From CAITJF01 sp032654645 (lineage in GTDB: Bacteria > Pseudomonadota > Gammaproteobacteria > Burkholderiales > Gallionellaceae), in NCBI GenBank assembly GCA_032654645.1, contig JAULAW010000016.1:310001-374000 (forward strand): 64,000 nt of DNA, in the 5' to 3' direction. Position numbers and translations under genes: made by a program. This document shows positions 9,288 through 16,838 of the stretch, one piece after another (positions within the stretch are counted from its first letter, which is position 1; every line of letters begins with the position of its first letter). The notes under the pieces are model-generated. The model saw nothing but the letters and a program-made list of their open reading frames with translations. It had not been told where the DNA came from and searched no databases.

Positions 9288-9578
9288 TCAAATGATGATG
9301 TGGGTGATGTTTTTTGCCACCTCGCCCAAACCGAGCGAGACAATATCCGCAAAATCGGTTGGCGGCAAGACGTACACGGCGAGGCGATCTTCGTCTTGCT
9401 TGATTTGGCGGTTCGCTTCTCCCAGCAATTTTCGCCTTTCCCGTTCGGTGAGCCAGGTTTCGAATATGCTTTCCTGCGCGCGCACGCCGAACGATTCGAG
9501 CACGCGGACCAGCCGGCGGCGCCGTTTGTCGTCGGCCACATCAAACGCGATGACGGTGAATTGCGCCGGCGCGTTCAT
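9288..9578 (-). CDS. cas2: Cas2, second tandem copy
   Basis: 96 aa with a ferredoxin-like Cas2 fold: beta strand FTVIAFDVADDKRRRRLVRVL with the conserved Asp, then VRAQESIFETWL and LAVYVLP. Cas2 dimers form the centre of the Cas1-Cas2 integrase. It begins 7 bp after the stop of the other cas2 and shares its pattern (xFDVADDKRRRR against AYDIADNRRRR), but the two differ too much to be a recent duplication. Last gene of the RT-cas1 operon. Confidence 0.93.
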   Translation of the reverse strand: MNAPAQFTVIAFDVADDKRRRRLVRVLESFGVRAQESIFETWLTERERRKLLGEANRQIKQDEDRLAVYVLPPTDFADIVSLGLGEVAKNITHIII

Positions 9579-9585
9579 GCCGGCC

Positions 9586-9870
9586 TCAGCCGATGATCCA
9601 ATAACCCTGCGGGCGCCGTGTGGGCGTCTGCCGGCCTGTCGTCCGATAACGCTTTTCGGCCCTCACTGCCAGCGGGTAGGCGCGCACGCTGTCTTCCACC
9701 GGTTCGATGATTTTTTGCACTTTCCCGATCATTTCGCGGATCTCCAAAAAATTGAGCCAGCCTTCGAAGACGCTTTCCTGCACGCGCTCGAGCCGTTGCG
9801 CGAGCAGCCTGGACAGCTCGCGGCGGCGGCGGTTATCGGCAATGTCGTAGGCGATCACCCAGAGCCTCAT
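9586..9870 (-). CDS. cas2: Cas2, first tandem copy
   Basis: 94 aa from the ATG at 9870, which overlaps the RT-cas1 stop by one base (TGATG), so translation is coupled. Hallmarks are MRLWVIAYDIADNRRRREL with the conserved Asp, RVQESVFEGWL, and EDSVRAYPLAV. A longer open frame runs upstream inside RT-cas1, but that part is a shadow. Expected to pair with Cas1 in spacer integration. The C-terminus ends in a basic tail absent from the second copy. Confidence 0.93.
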   Translation of the reverse strand: MRLWVIAYDIADNRRRRELSRLLAQRLERVQESVFEGWLNFLEIREMIGKVQKIIEPVEDSVRAYPLAVRAEKRYRTTGRQTPTRRPQGYWIIG

Positions 9871-11933
9871 CAGCGCAATATGAAAGGGCGATAGACCGGC
9901 GCTGTCTCTTCCAGCACCTGGATGTAATGGGCGACCTGCATCCGGATCATGCGGCGGTAGTCGCCGGGCTCGCCGGTAATGGGGTGGGTAACTTGGCTTT
10001 GCAACTTTTCTTCCAGCCGTTCGATCAGTTTGCGCCGCAGCGTTTTGCCGATGCGGCAAAATTGCACCGCATCGCAGCCGGAACCGGTAGGTTCCAGGGT
10101 GAAATCGGCGGGGTCGAACGGGTGGTCGAGCGCGAGCTTTAACACCACGGCATCCGCCGCGAGCGCGCGAAATTCTTCAACCAGATCGGAGACCAGCGCG
10201 GGATGCCCATCGCGCAGGGCGTGCAAATGGCCGAGGTGGATTTCGAGGCCGCGCGCGGCAGCGAGGGTGAGCACGTTCTGGTAGAGCACGGCGTAGGCAT
10301 AAGAGAGCAGGGCGTTGATCGGGTCGCGCGGGGGCTGGCGGTTCCGCCCGGAAAATTGGGCTTGCCACGATACGGGCAGAAGGTTGCGGTAGGCGTCGAA
10401 GTAGTGCCGCGCGGCGACGCCTTCCAAGCCGCGCAGCACATCGAGATCTGGGGCCACCAACGTTTTTGTTTGCATCTCGCGCAGCAGCGGCTCGCACGGG
10501 TTTTCACCGCCGGGGCGGAAGCGGTAATAGCGCCTGAGCAGCACGCGCGAATTGGCGATTTTCCCCGCCACGACAGACCTCGCAACGGACAAGCTGAATG
10601 CCGCATCGCGCGCCCGTTCGTATTGTTTCACCCGCAGGTTGATGCGGGTGTCGCTGGCGGGCAAAAACACGCCGAGCGGCTCTCCGGCACGGCCTTGCAC
10701 CATCAGGCTGGCCCCTTGCCCCATCAGTGTGCGCAAGGCGCCAAAGCTGATCGCGCCTTCGTCGGCGATGAGCACCTGGTCTATTTTTTCGTGCGGGATA
10801 GAGAGCAATTCCCGTTCATCTTTCAGCGCCAGAATGCGCCCGCCTTCCTGGCGCAAATACACGCCCGGTTCACCCAGATAGAGGGTGCGCAACAGCGGCG
10901 CGGGGGCTTCGTCGAAGCTGACCTCTTTCGGTGTGTCCATCTCATCCGGGGCGGTTGCCTGGGGCGGGGCGGGTTGCGCGGGGCGGGCCGGGGGTTTTCT
11001 TTTCGCCGCTTGCGGGAGCTTGCCTTTGCGACCGGGTTTTTTCTGGTATTCCGGCGGCAGCAGCCAGATTTCGGCGCTCTCGTCTTCCGCCCGCACCGCG
11101 TTCCCTTCGAAGCGCACACCGAGAAAAGTGAAGCCTTGTTCAAAATTGGTGATGCGCGTTTTGTCGAAATTGATCGCCAGCCCCGCAGCGGCAAGCCATA
11201 TTCCCGCCTCTTCTAGCGCCAGTTCGGCCGCGTGGTTGTCGGCGGCCAGGATCACGAAATCGTCGGCGTAGCGGACGAGGCGGCGCATTTCATCGGCGGC
11301 CAGCGTTTCGTCGAAGGCGTCGAGATAGAGATTGGAAAGCAGCGGGGAAATAGGCGAACCTTGCGGCACGCCGCGCTCTTGCCTGATAAACCCGCTGCCG
11401 GTTTTGATCGGCGCGCTCAGCCATGTTTTTATGAGCGGTTGCACGCTTTGATCCGGCAGCGCCGGAGCCAGTTTTTCCAGCAGTTCGCCGTGCGGGATAT
11501 TGTCGAAGAAAGCTTCGATGTCCGCATCCACGACACTGGTGTAGCCATTGTCGCGCGCCGCGATGACAGCCGCGACGGCATCGCGCACCGAACGGCCGGG
11601 GCGGTAAGCAAAACTCTCTTCTTCGAAAGTGGGGTCGAGTATCGGGCCGAGCACTTGGGCGACCGCTGTTTGCAGCACGCGGTCGCGCACGGTGGGAACA
11701 GCGAGCAAGCGCGGCGCGCGCCCCTGGCGCGGCAGCTCGATGCGCAGCAGCGGATCAGCCACGTAGGCCCCGCTTTTCACCTGGCCCCGCAGCTTGGCGA
11801 GCCGCGCCAACAGATCATCGCCAAAGCGCACGATGTTGACGCCGTCCGCACCCGGCCCGCCGCCGTTTTCTTTTACCCGCGACCATGCGTGGGTGAGGGC
11901 GTCGTCGGTGAGGGCGTGGGCGAGTAGGCTCAT
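9870..11933 (-). CDS. cas1: reverse transcriptase-Cas1 fusion protein
   Basis: 687 aa. Residues 1-290 are a group II intron-like reverse transcriptase, with SFAYRPGRSVRDA, VVDADIEAFFDNI, PQGSPISPLLSNLYL and the catalytic YADD at 222-225. A Pro/Lys-rich linker (about 295-340) joins it to Cas1. Cas1 catalytic residues appear as Glu504 (RGLEGVAARHYF), His571 (GHLH) and Asp583 (VSDLVEEF). No Cas6 domain is fused; a separate cas6 lies at 22 kb. RT-Cas1 fusions of type III loci can take spacers from RNA through cDNA. First gene of the operon with two cas2 genes, transcribed toward the array terminator. Confidence 0.97.
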   Translation of the reverse strand: MSLLAHALTDDALTHAWSRVKENGGGPGADGVNIVRFGDDLLARLAKLRGQVKSGAYVADPLLRIELPRQGRAPRLLAVPTVRDRVLQTAVAQVLGPILDPTFEEESFAYRPGRSVRDAVAAVIAARDNGYTSVVDADIEAFFDNIPHGELLEKLAPALPDQSVQPLIKTWLSAPIKTGSGFIRQERGVPQGSPISPLLSNLYLDAFDETLAADEMRRLVRYADDFVILAADNHAAELALEEAGIWLAAAGLAINFDKTRITNFEQGFTFLGVRFEGNAVRAEDESAEIWLLPPEYQKKPGRKGKLPQAAKRKPPARPAQPAPPQATAPDEMDTPKEVSFDEAPAPLLRTLYLGEPGVYLRQEGGRILALKDERELLSIPHEKIDQVLIADEGAISFGALRTLMGQGASLMVQGRAGEPLGVFLPASDTRINLRVKQYERARDAAFSLSVARSVVAGKIANSRVLLRRYYRFRPGGENPCEPLLREMQTKTLVAPDLDVLRGLEGVAARHYFDAYRNLLPVSWQAQFSGRNRQPPRDPINALLSYAYAVLYQNVLTLAAARGLEIHLGHLHALRDGHPALVSDLVEEFRALAADAVVLKLALDHPFDPADFTLEPTGSGCDAVQFCRIGKTLRRKLIERLEEKLQSQVTHPITGEPGDYRRMIRMQVAHYIQVLEETAPVYRPFILR

Positions 11934-12661
11934 GCCGGCATCATGCCATTATTGAAAGTGAAAATTGAAAGCCACAAGCTTGTTAAGCCTGTCCCAAACC
12001 CTTTTCATGGGACATGTTTCATCATTGAACCATCCCAGTCAATTCGGCGAGCTCCCACAGGGAAAGAACTGGATCCCCAAGATGAAAAATAATCGGCCCA
12101 CGCCTGCCCTGTTGTTCCATAAAATCTATACCCGACCCTACAAGTTGACAGGTGTGCATGACGGCGGGATTCCCGATGATCCACCCGCATCTCGCGTGGG
12201 CAGGTCCATTCATCCTGCCTCTATTTATGGCGTGATACCGCGATGAGTTAATTTATTGATCTCCTGGCTACCCGTCGGCTTCCTGGAATTATTTTCCAGG
12301 CACACTGGGTTTTAGCCCACTGAGGCAGCACTTTACTCAACGTCAAGCACATTCATTTGTCATCACTGCCTTGGAGGCAGTGTGCTCACTCCTTAGTTGG
12401 ACAAAATTTAAAAAGGCTCGAACCAGCGGGAGTTCCGATTCGTCACCCGCACTTCCGCCCCCGATGCTCTTCCATCCACCGGCCTTTTGAGGCAACTTGT
12501 CGGCGAACTGCTTGTTGATCGTCTGACCATCATGTGGGTTTCCCGAAAATGAACGGAACGCATTGAGCTAAAGCCACCGGATGGCGCATTATTCTATGGT
12601 TCGAGACGCATGCATCTTACAGCTGATCGGAACCGTATTGACTCATCACAAGCTTGTCATG
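11934..12661. other. non-coding region upstream of RT-cas1, with a degenerate leader (L3)
   Basis: No gene is supported. At about 12031-12060, CCCAGTCAATTCGGCGA followed by TCCCACAGGG resembles the leader core CCCAATCTATTCGGCAA, and near 12107-12143 there is a CGCCTGCCCTG ... TATACCC segment similar to the leader's distal part. I read this as a decayed fourth leader copy facing right. It should also hold the divergent promoter of RT-cas1. A TGCCT-CCAAGGCA-type inverted repeat lies near 12325-12390. Confidence 0.4.
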
Positions 12662-12745
12662 CCTGCAGTTCCGATCAGGAAGTCGGGGCGATGAAATTAT
12701 CCTGTACGTGCCTCGCCAAGCAAGGCTTGCAGAGGCGTTGACTCA
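12662..12745 (+). repeat. degenerate CRISPR repeat plus trailer, end of a decayed second array
   Basis: Positions 12662-12697 match the array repeat at 24 of 36 bases, and at 20 of the last 23 (ATCAGGAAGTCGGGGCGATG core). The next 47 bp resemble the sequence after the last true repeat: GTGCCTCGCCAAGCAAGGC here against ATGCCACGCCAGTCAAGGC at 9164. Together they look like the fossil 3' end of a second array. Confidence 0.65.
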
Positions 12746-12960
12746 ACTACCACCAACTGAAGTTGGTGGGTTGATGCTCCGCCAGCCGCCCACTAAAAGT
12801 GGGCAACCCGTGGCGGACTCCGTTAAAACCATATTCACAGAACGAGTGATTAAATTTATAGCGTTTGAAACCTTAAATGCACCAGCTAAAGCTGGTGGTT
12901 TTTACCAACTGATGGACAATAAATGAGGTAATCCCCCCGAGGGGGAGGAGGCAATCGCCC
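12746..12960. other. cluster of hairpins, no gene
   Basis: Three compact perfect hairpins follow each other: CCACCAACT/AGTTGGTGG (about 12750-12769), CCCACT/AGTGGG (about 12788-12803) and ACCAGCT/AGCTGGT followed by GGTTTTT (about 12881-12903). The last has a T-run and could terminate rightward transcripts. An overlapping 90-codon ORF has no coding character. Confidence 0.4.
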
Positions 12961-12976
12961 TTTCCCCCTCGTGCAC

Positions 12977-13115
12977 GGTAAATTTGTTCTCTGAAATTAA
13001 TGTTAATAATCAATGATCGTAGGGTGGGCACGTTTTTGTGCCCACGCGGATTCCAAACCGCGTGGGCAGACGAAAGCCTGTCTGCCCTACATGATTTTTC
13101 GAGAACAAATTTACC
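12977..13115. repeat. MITE-like inverted-repeat element
   Basis: Arms GGTAAATTTGTTCTC (12977) and GAGAACAAATTTACC (13101-13115) enclose about 110 bp that itself folds: GTGGGCAC/GTGCCCAC, CACGCGG/CCGCGTG and GGGCAGAC/GTCTGCCC. Outside the arms CCCCCTCGTG also recurs inverted. Related GTAAATCTGTTCTC and GTAAATTTGTTCTT sequences stand in tandem at about 54790-54820, so the motif is dispersed. No coding content. Confidence 0.55.
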
Positions 13116-13287
13116 CTGCCCCCTCGTGGGGAAAGTTTTGTAGGTTGGGTTAGGCGGGTGTATGCTGTAACCCAACATTACTTGGCACGAAAAAACAGGG
13201 TTTATCCTAGATTCCGCAATTGAGGGTATCGGACTTGCATGAGAAACCATATGGGCGCGGTTTACGGTTTCCCTGCCCCATCCGACA

Positions 13288-13608
13288 ATGATAACAACCG
13301 TGGCTGACACCGTTTACGATTTTCAGTGGGACGCCGTCAAAGCGGCGACCAATGCGGACAAGCATGGCGTGACGTTCGAGCAAGCCGCATCGGTATTCTT
13401 TGACCCGTTGGCGCTGACGGTCTTCGATGAAGCGCACAGCCAGGATGAGGATCGGTGGTGGCTGCTGGGTCATGATGCCAGCGGAACTTTGTTGCTGGTG
13501 GCGCATACCCATCAGGCTACCGGTCCAGCCAGCGCCAGCGTCCGTTTGATTTCAGCGCGCCCGGCAACGAAGCGCGAACAGCAGTTTTATGAGAACGAAC
13601 CTCGATAG
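13288..13608 (+). CDS. brnT: BrnT-family toxin
   Basis: 106 aa. The family pattern is clear: YDFQWDAVKAATNADKHGVT, then FEQAASVFFDPLALTVFDE, DEDRWWLLG, and a C-terminal VRLISARPATKREQQFYE. BrnT is a RelE-like ribonuclease of type II toxin-antitoxin modules that stops translation. The antitoxin gene follows after 8 bp. The module sits between the decayed array and the VapC/Phd pair and may stabilise the region. Confidence 0.85.
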   Translation: MITTVADTVYDFQWDAVKAATNADKHGVTFEQAASVFFDPLALTVFDEAHSQDEDRWWLLGHDASGTLLLVAHTHQATGPASASVRLISARPATKREQQFYENEPR

Positions 13609-13616
13609 GTGCAAAC

Positions 13617-13850
13617 ATGAACGCGACCACAACACACGATGACGACGATATGCCCGCAGAGGTGAATTTTGCGGGTGCAACGCGCGGCAAATTCTTCCGC
13701 CCCAATCTGCGGCTCAATCTGCCGGTTTACCTGGATGCCGAGGTGCAGGATTATCTCAACGTCATCGCCGCTAAAAAGGGCATGCCGCTTTCGCAGCTCG
13801 CCAACGATCTGCTCAAAAGAGAAATCGGGATTATCGAGGCTGTGAAGTAG
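13617..13850 (+). CDS. brnA: BrnA-like antitoxin
   Basis: 77 aa. The acidic N-terminus and the segment RGKFFRPNLRLNLPVYLDAEVQDYL, followed by the helix AAKKGMPLSQLANDLLKREI, match antitoxins that accompany BrnT and bind operator DNA through a ribbon-helix-helix-like tail. Located directly downstream of brnT, probably autoregulating the pair. Confidence 0.8.
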   Translation: MNATTTHDDDDMPAEVNFAGATRGKFFRPNLRLNLPVYLDAEVQDYLNVIAAKKGMPLSQLANDLLKREIGIIEAVK

Positions 13851-13978
13851 CGGGACAGCCGCTAACGGGCATGGCGGCAGCGCCGCTACAAAGCATGAAC
13901 GCCGCCGCGCCCGTTCCCTCTCCCCAGAGGGGGAGAGTGATGTGGTGTCGCTTCGCGACGTTCACGTTAAAGAAAGAA

Positions 13979-14020
13979 GCCACTCGCTCCGGGGAACCGG
14001 AGCGAGTGGCTTTTTGTTTT
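13979..14020. terminator. strong bidirectional terminator
   Basis: A perfect 14-bp stem (GCCACTCGCTCCGG with its complement, 13979-13992 and 13997-14010) with a GGAA tetraloop is followed by TTTTTGTTTTT on the plus strand and TTCTTTCTTT on the minus strand. It lies between the converging brnTA and phd-vapC modules and should end both. Confidence 0.85.
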
Positions 14021-14055
14021 TGAAGAAGAAGGAAGCCCTTATGAACTGTTTTGGG

Positions 14056-14466
14056 TTAAGGCTTCCAGAGCGAAGCTGCCCGCGAACGACGAATATTGCC
14101 ATCGCGTGTTGCCAACGGCAGGCCATGCGCCCGCGCCGTTGCCACGATGATGCGATCGGCCGGATCGCCATGAAACGATTTGGGCAAGCTATCCAGGGCA
14201 AGCACGACTCCGACATCCACCGGCAACAGCGTGACGGTTTCGGGCGCTGCTGCCGTGGGCAGCCAATAAGCCAGGGGAACGTCCATCGTGAGACGATTTT
14301 TTTCTGCCAGCATCTGCGCTTCCCACAGGCTGATTGCCGACAATGCGGGCGGCGTGCCCGCCGCCGCAAGAACATCGAGCGCCCCACGTTCGCGCTTCGA
14401 TAATTCGGGCTGCCCCAATTGCCACCATAACCAAATATGCGTGTCGAGCAACACGGGCGGTTTCAT
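14056..14466 (-). CDS. PIN-domain toxin, VapC type
   Basis: 136 aa. The PIN acidic residues are visible: Asp8 in LLDTHIWLWW, Glu in ISLWEAQML, Asp in GDPADRIIVATA and Asp in ATRDGNI. PIN toxins cleave RNA. Its ATG overlaps the antitoxin stop by 4 bp (ATGA), so the two are translationally coupled. It sits downstream of the cmr operon on the same strand, 366 bp from the last gene. Confidence 0.88.
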   Translation of the reverse strand: MKPPVLLDTHIWLWWQLGQPELSKRERGALDVLAAAGTPPALSAISLWEAQMLAEKNRLTMDVPLAYWLPTAAAPETVTLLPVDVGVVLALDSLPKSFHGDPADRIIVATARAHGLPLATRDGNIRRSRAASLWKP

Positions 14467-14720
14467 TTTATCCGCACCCGCAGCGCGTCGAACTGCCCGC
14501 TGTCAAGCACCGATTCCTCGGGCGCGGCTACAAGTTTCCCTTGCCCGCGCAGGCGATGCCATGCGGGCGCTCCCTGTGCCGCTGGCGCCGTGGGTATCAG
14601 GCGGGCGACCACTTTGCCGTGGCGCGTCAACTCGACCGCATCGCCGGCTTGCTCTACTTGCCGGATTAAATCCAGGCAGCGCGCTTTGAATTCGGTGACA
14701 CTTACCGCCAAAGTGGTCAT
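14463..14720 (-). CDS. Phd/YefM-family antitoxin
   Basis: 85 aa. The N-terminal Phd/YefM DNA-binding fold is evident (MTTLAVSVTEFKARCLDLI, then VELTRHGKVVARLIP). The C-terminal part would wrap the PIN toxin. First gene of the antitoxin-toxin pair; probably represses its own promoter. Confidence 0.85.
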   Translation of the reverse strand: MTTLAVSVTEFKARCLDLIRQVEQAGDAVELTRHGKVVARLIPTAPAAQGAPAWHRLRGQGKLVAAPEESVLDSGQFDALRVRIK

Positions 14721-14831
14721 TTATATTCCTTATATGGTCATTTTATGAAACGAATAGTACACATAATTATTGATGGCCGCAAAGAGCGGAGGGGCCGGCC
14801 GGAGGGCTGCCCGGATTCAAATCAGGCACGA

Positions 14832-15374
14832 TCAGAACCGGGGATGCCGCAGCGGGCCGAAATTGACGTAGGTGCGGGTTGCGCGATCATTTTGATAGAG
14901 CAGCACCTTGCAGCTCAGATTCGAAAGTTCTGCGCCAACCATTGCCGCGGCGCAGCCGGGCCCTGCAAGAAACACATAAAGCTCATCGGCGCCATGTCGC
15001 AGAACTTCGCCCGCAGCGTTCTGAATATCCCTCGCCAGTGCGGGCATGTCTTCCGGAACAATATCCGTGTCGCGGTTTATCTTGATGATGCGATCATCCG
15101 CTATGCTTTTCAGTTTCTCGTCACCCGCCATGAAATGCTTGACGGCGGCTTCTATATCGCGCGCAGCGAGCAAGTCAACAATCAGCACGGCGGGCAGACG
15201 CCCGGTAATCCGCGCGGCCTCCCGCATCCATTTCTTGTGCTTCCTGTCGCGCCCGAAAAAACGGTCATACCCCAGAAAGAACACCGGCACCGCCGTCAGA
15301 ATGCCGATAATGGGGCTCAGTACGTTGGTGACAAAGTCGAGAGTTAGAAAGCTATCCATTATGTTTTCGACCAA
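14832..15374 (-). CDS. small membrane-anchored SAVED/CARF-like protein, candidate cyclic-nucleotide effector
   Basis: 180 aa from a TTG at 15374, or 175 aa from the ATG at 15359. Residues about 14-36 form one membrane segment (LSPIIGILTAVPVFFLGY), followed by a basic patch (RFFGRDRKHKKW) that would face the cytoplasm. The rest is an alpha/beta Rossmann-like domain: strand PAVLIVDLL, helix, strand RIIKINRD, helix PEDMPALARDIQ, then DELYVFLAGPGCAAAMVGAEL and CKVLLYQND. The FLAGPG-AAAMVGAEL then LYQND pattern recalls the second half of SAVED domains, relatives of CARF. It starts 16 bp after cmr6 as the last gene of the cmr operon. By position and architecture it may be a membrane effector or sensor responding to cyclic oligoadenylate. 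Csx23, another small TM protein of type III loci, is a functional analogue to compare. Assignment of the domain is inference. Confidence 0.6.
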   Translation of the reverse strand: MVENIMDSFLTLDFVTNVLSPIIGILTAVPVFFLGYDRFFGRDRKHKKWMREAARITGRLPAVLIVDLLAARDIEAAVKHFMAGDEKLKSIADDRIIKINRDTDIVPEDMPALARDIQNAAGEVLRHGADELYVFLAGPGCAAAMVGAELSNLSCKVLLYQNDRATRTYVNFGPLRHPRF

Positions 15375-15390
15375 AAAACATAACGACCTT

Positions 15391-16440
15391 TCAATTTATA
15401 ATTTCTCGCAAATCAAGTATTTCGGTCATGTTATCGGTTTTCTTGACAGTAATTTCAACTAACAACTTGCCTTCTTTTATTTTCTTCCCATTTCGAATTT
15501 CTTCGCGAAGTTTATCCAACAATTTTTGTGCGGCAGGGCCTTTAACGGGAGCCGTCTTCTTTTTATTCTCAACCAGTGTGGCTAAAATCTCGCCTGTACT
15601 TACATTGCGGGAGAGATGCGCTTTGATATAAGTGTGCTGTGCAGCCTCGCGTGAAATTTTATCTTGCCATTCCTGCAATTTTTCCTGATCGGGCTTAAGA
15701 TACCCATATCCCGCCGCTGTTTTGGCACCTATGCCGTTTTCGACAAGTGCCTTTTCCAATATAAAGCGAGCCAATTTCAGCCACCCCGGATTGCCTTCCA
15801 GGGTGAAGAGGAAAGTGCCTCGCACCCCGATGATGGCGTTGGGTATGGGGCTATCGAGATCAGTCGCTTTGGCGTTGCCTTCACTGCCGTAGTATTCGCT
15901 GTGATGCGTGGTCACGACATCTTCGGCAAATGGTTTTATCTTTTGAGCGCTCTCGTTTATAGTGGGTATCCACCATGCATCGTGAAAAGTAATCTCGCCA
16001 GAAAGACCCGTCGGATTTAATGCGTCAGGTTCAGCGCCAAAAATATAGTTCTGCGCATCAGGTTCACCCAGATTATCTTTCGCCCAAGCAAACGCCGCCC
16101 CCTTGATACTGGATCCGGGCAAGTAGGGCATGCCGTAAGTTTGGCTGACAGTGCAGCCAGTTTCCAAAGCACCACCGCCGGTTAACCCTATAAGTAGCCG
16201 CCCTTCAATTTTCATGGCGCAGCGGACAAATCTCTCGGGGTCTTTGGTTGCGGCCAGCCAACGTTCAAAGGCATTTCTGTAAAAGGGCGGTGCCGGCAAT
16301 TTGCAGATGCGCTCTATGAATTGGCTCTTGCTCCCTGCGGGTTCCGTATCCGTCCACCCCCGCTGAATGAGCAGGCCGGGGTGGGCGGTCGAGGTTTCAC
16401 CAATCAAATCGCGCAAGCCGCTGCGAACAAGTTGAGTCAT
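15391..16440 (-). CDS. cmr6: Cmr6, type III-B RAMP subunit
   Basis: 349 aa. The RAMP core shows RCAMKIEGRLLIGLTGGGALETG, then GMPYLPGSSIKGAAFAWA, the usual glycine-containing motif of Cmr6, and a late AKTAAGYGYL. Cmr6 caps the head of the Cmr backbone with Cmr1. Its ATG overlaps the cmr5 stop by 4 bp. The C-terminal third is Lys/Glu-rich. Part of a complete cmr1-6 set. Confidence 0.93.
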   Translation of the reverse strand: MTQLVRSGLRDLIGETSTAHPGLLIQRGWTDTEPAGSKSQFIERICKLPAPPFYRNAFERWLAATKDPERFVRCAMKIEGRLLIGLTGGGALETGCTVSQTYGMPYLPGSSIKGAAFAWAKDNLGEPDAQNYIFGAEPDALNPTGLSGEITFHDAWWIPTINESAQKIKPFAEDVVTTHHSEYYGSEGNAKATDLDSPIPNAIIGVRGTFLFTLEGNPGWLKLARFILEKALVENGIGAKTAAGYGYLKPDQEKLQEWQDKISREAAQHTYIKAHLSRNVSTGEILATLVENKKKTAPVKGPAAQKLLDKLREEIRNGKKIKEGKLLVEITVKKTDNMTEILDLREIIN

Positions 16441-16838
16441 TGTTTTCCCTCCTCGGTTTCACCGGTCGCATCCACCTTGAGCACGCCTTGGACATAGCGC
16501 TTGATCCATCCCGATGCCTCTAGCGCGCGGCGGGTCAAGCGCATGGTTTTGAGTGTGTTGGCCCCAATAACGGATTCATGGAGGTCTACGCGGCCATTGC
16601 AGCCGCTCACGCCGGTTTCACGCAGCACTTGCGCGAGATCGTCCAACAACCCGAGATGTTCGTCTTCACCTTTGTCGATCAAAAATCCTGTCGCTTGCGC
16701 CAAGCCATTTTGCAATATCAGCACGGGAAGTTTGTGAGCGAGCGCGCCGTATTTTTTCTTTTTCTTCGCAGAAAATTCCAACCTTGCATTGACCCGGTTG
16801 TAAGCTGATTGGGCGACATGATGGCTGCGCGGCGTCAT
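16437..16838 (-). CDS. cmr5: Cmr5, small subunit of the Cmr complex
   Basis: 133 aa, all helical, with SAYNRVNARLEFSAKKKKKYG, HKLPVLILQNGLAQATGFL and TMRLTRRALEASGWIKRYVQG. Cmr5 forms the inner filament (Cas11 role) contacting target RNA. It overlaps cmr4 by 4 bp (ATGA) and cmr6 by 4 bp. Confidence 0.9.
   Translation of the reverse strand: MTPRSHHVAQSAYNRVNARLEFSAKKKKKYGALAHKLPVLILQNGLAQATGFLIDKGEDEHLGLLDDLAQVLRETGVSGCNGRVDLHESVIGANTLKTMRLTRRALEASGWIKRYVQGVLKVDATGETEEGKQ

Noticed and set aside
10203..11216. 337-codon ORF opposite RT-cas1
   Set aside because: Shadow of the GC-rich RT-cas1 gene, whose product has full RT and Cas1 motifs.
9870..11933. Retron or diversity-generating retroelement RT
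   Set aside because: The RT is fused to a complete Cas1 domain and followed by cas2 genes; no template or variable repeat is seen.
12654..12926. 90-codon ORF downstream of RT-cas1
   Set aside because: It covers the degenerate repeat and three hairpins, so it is chance.
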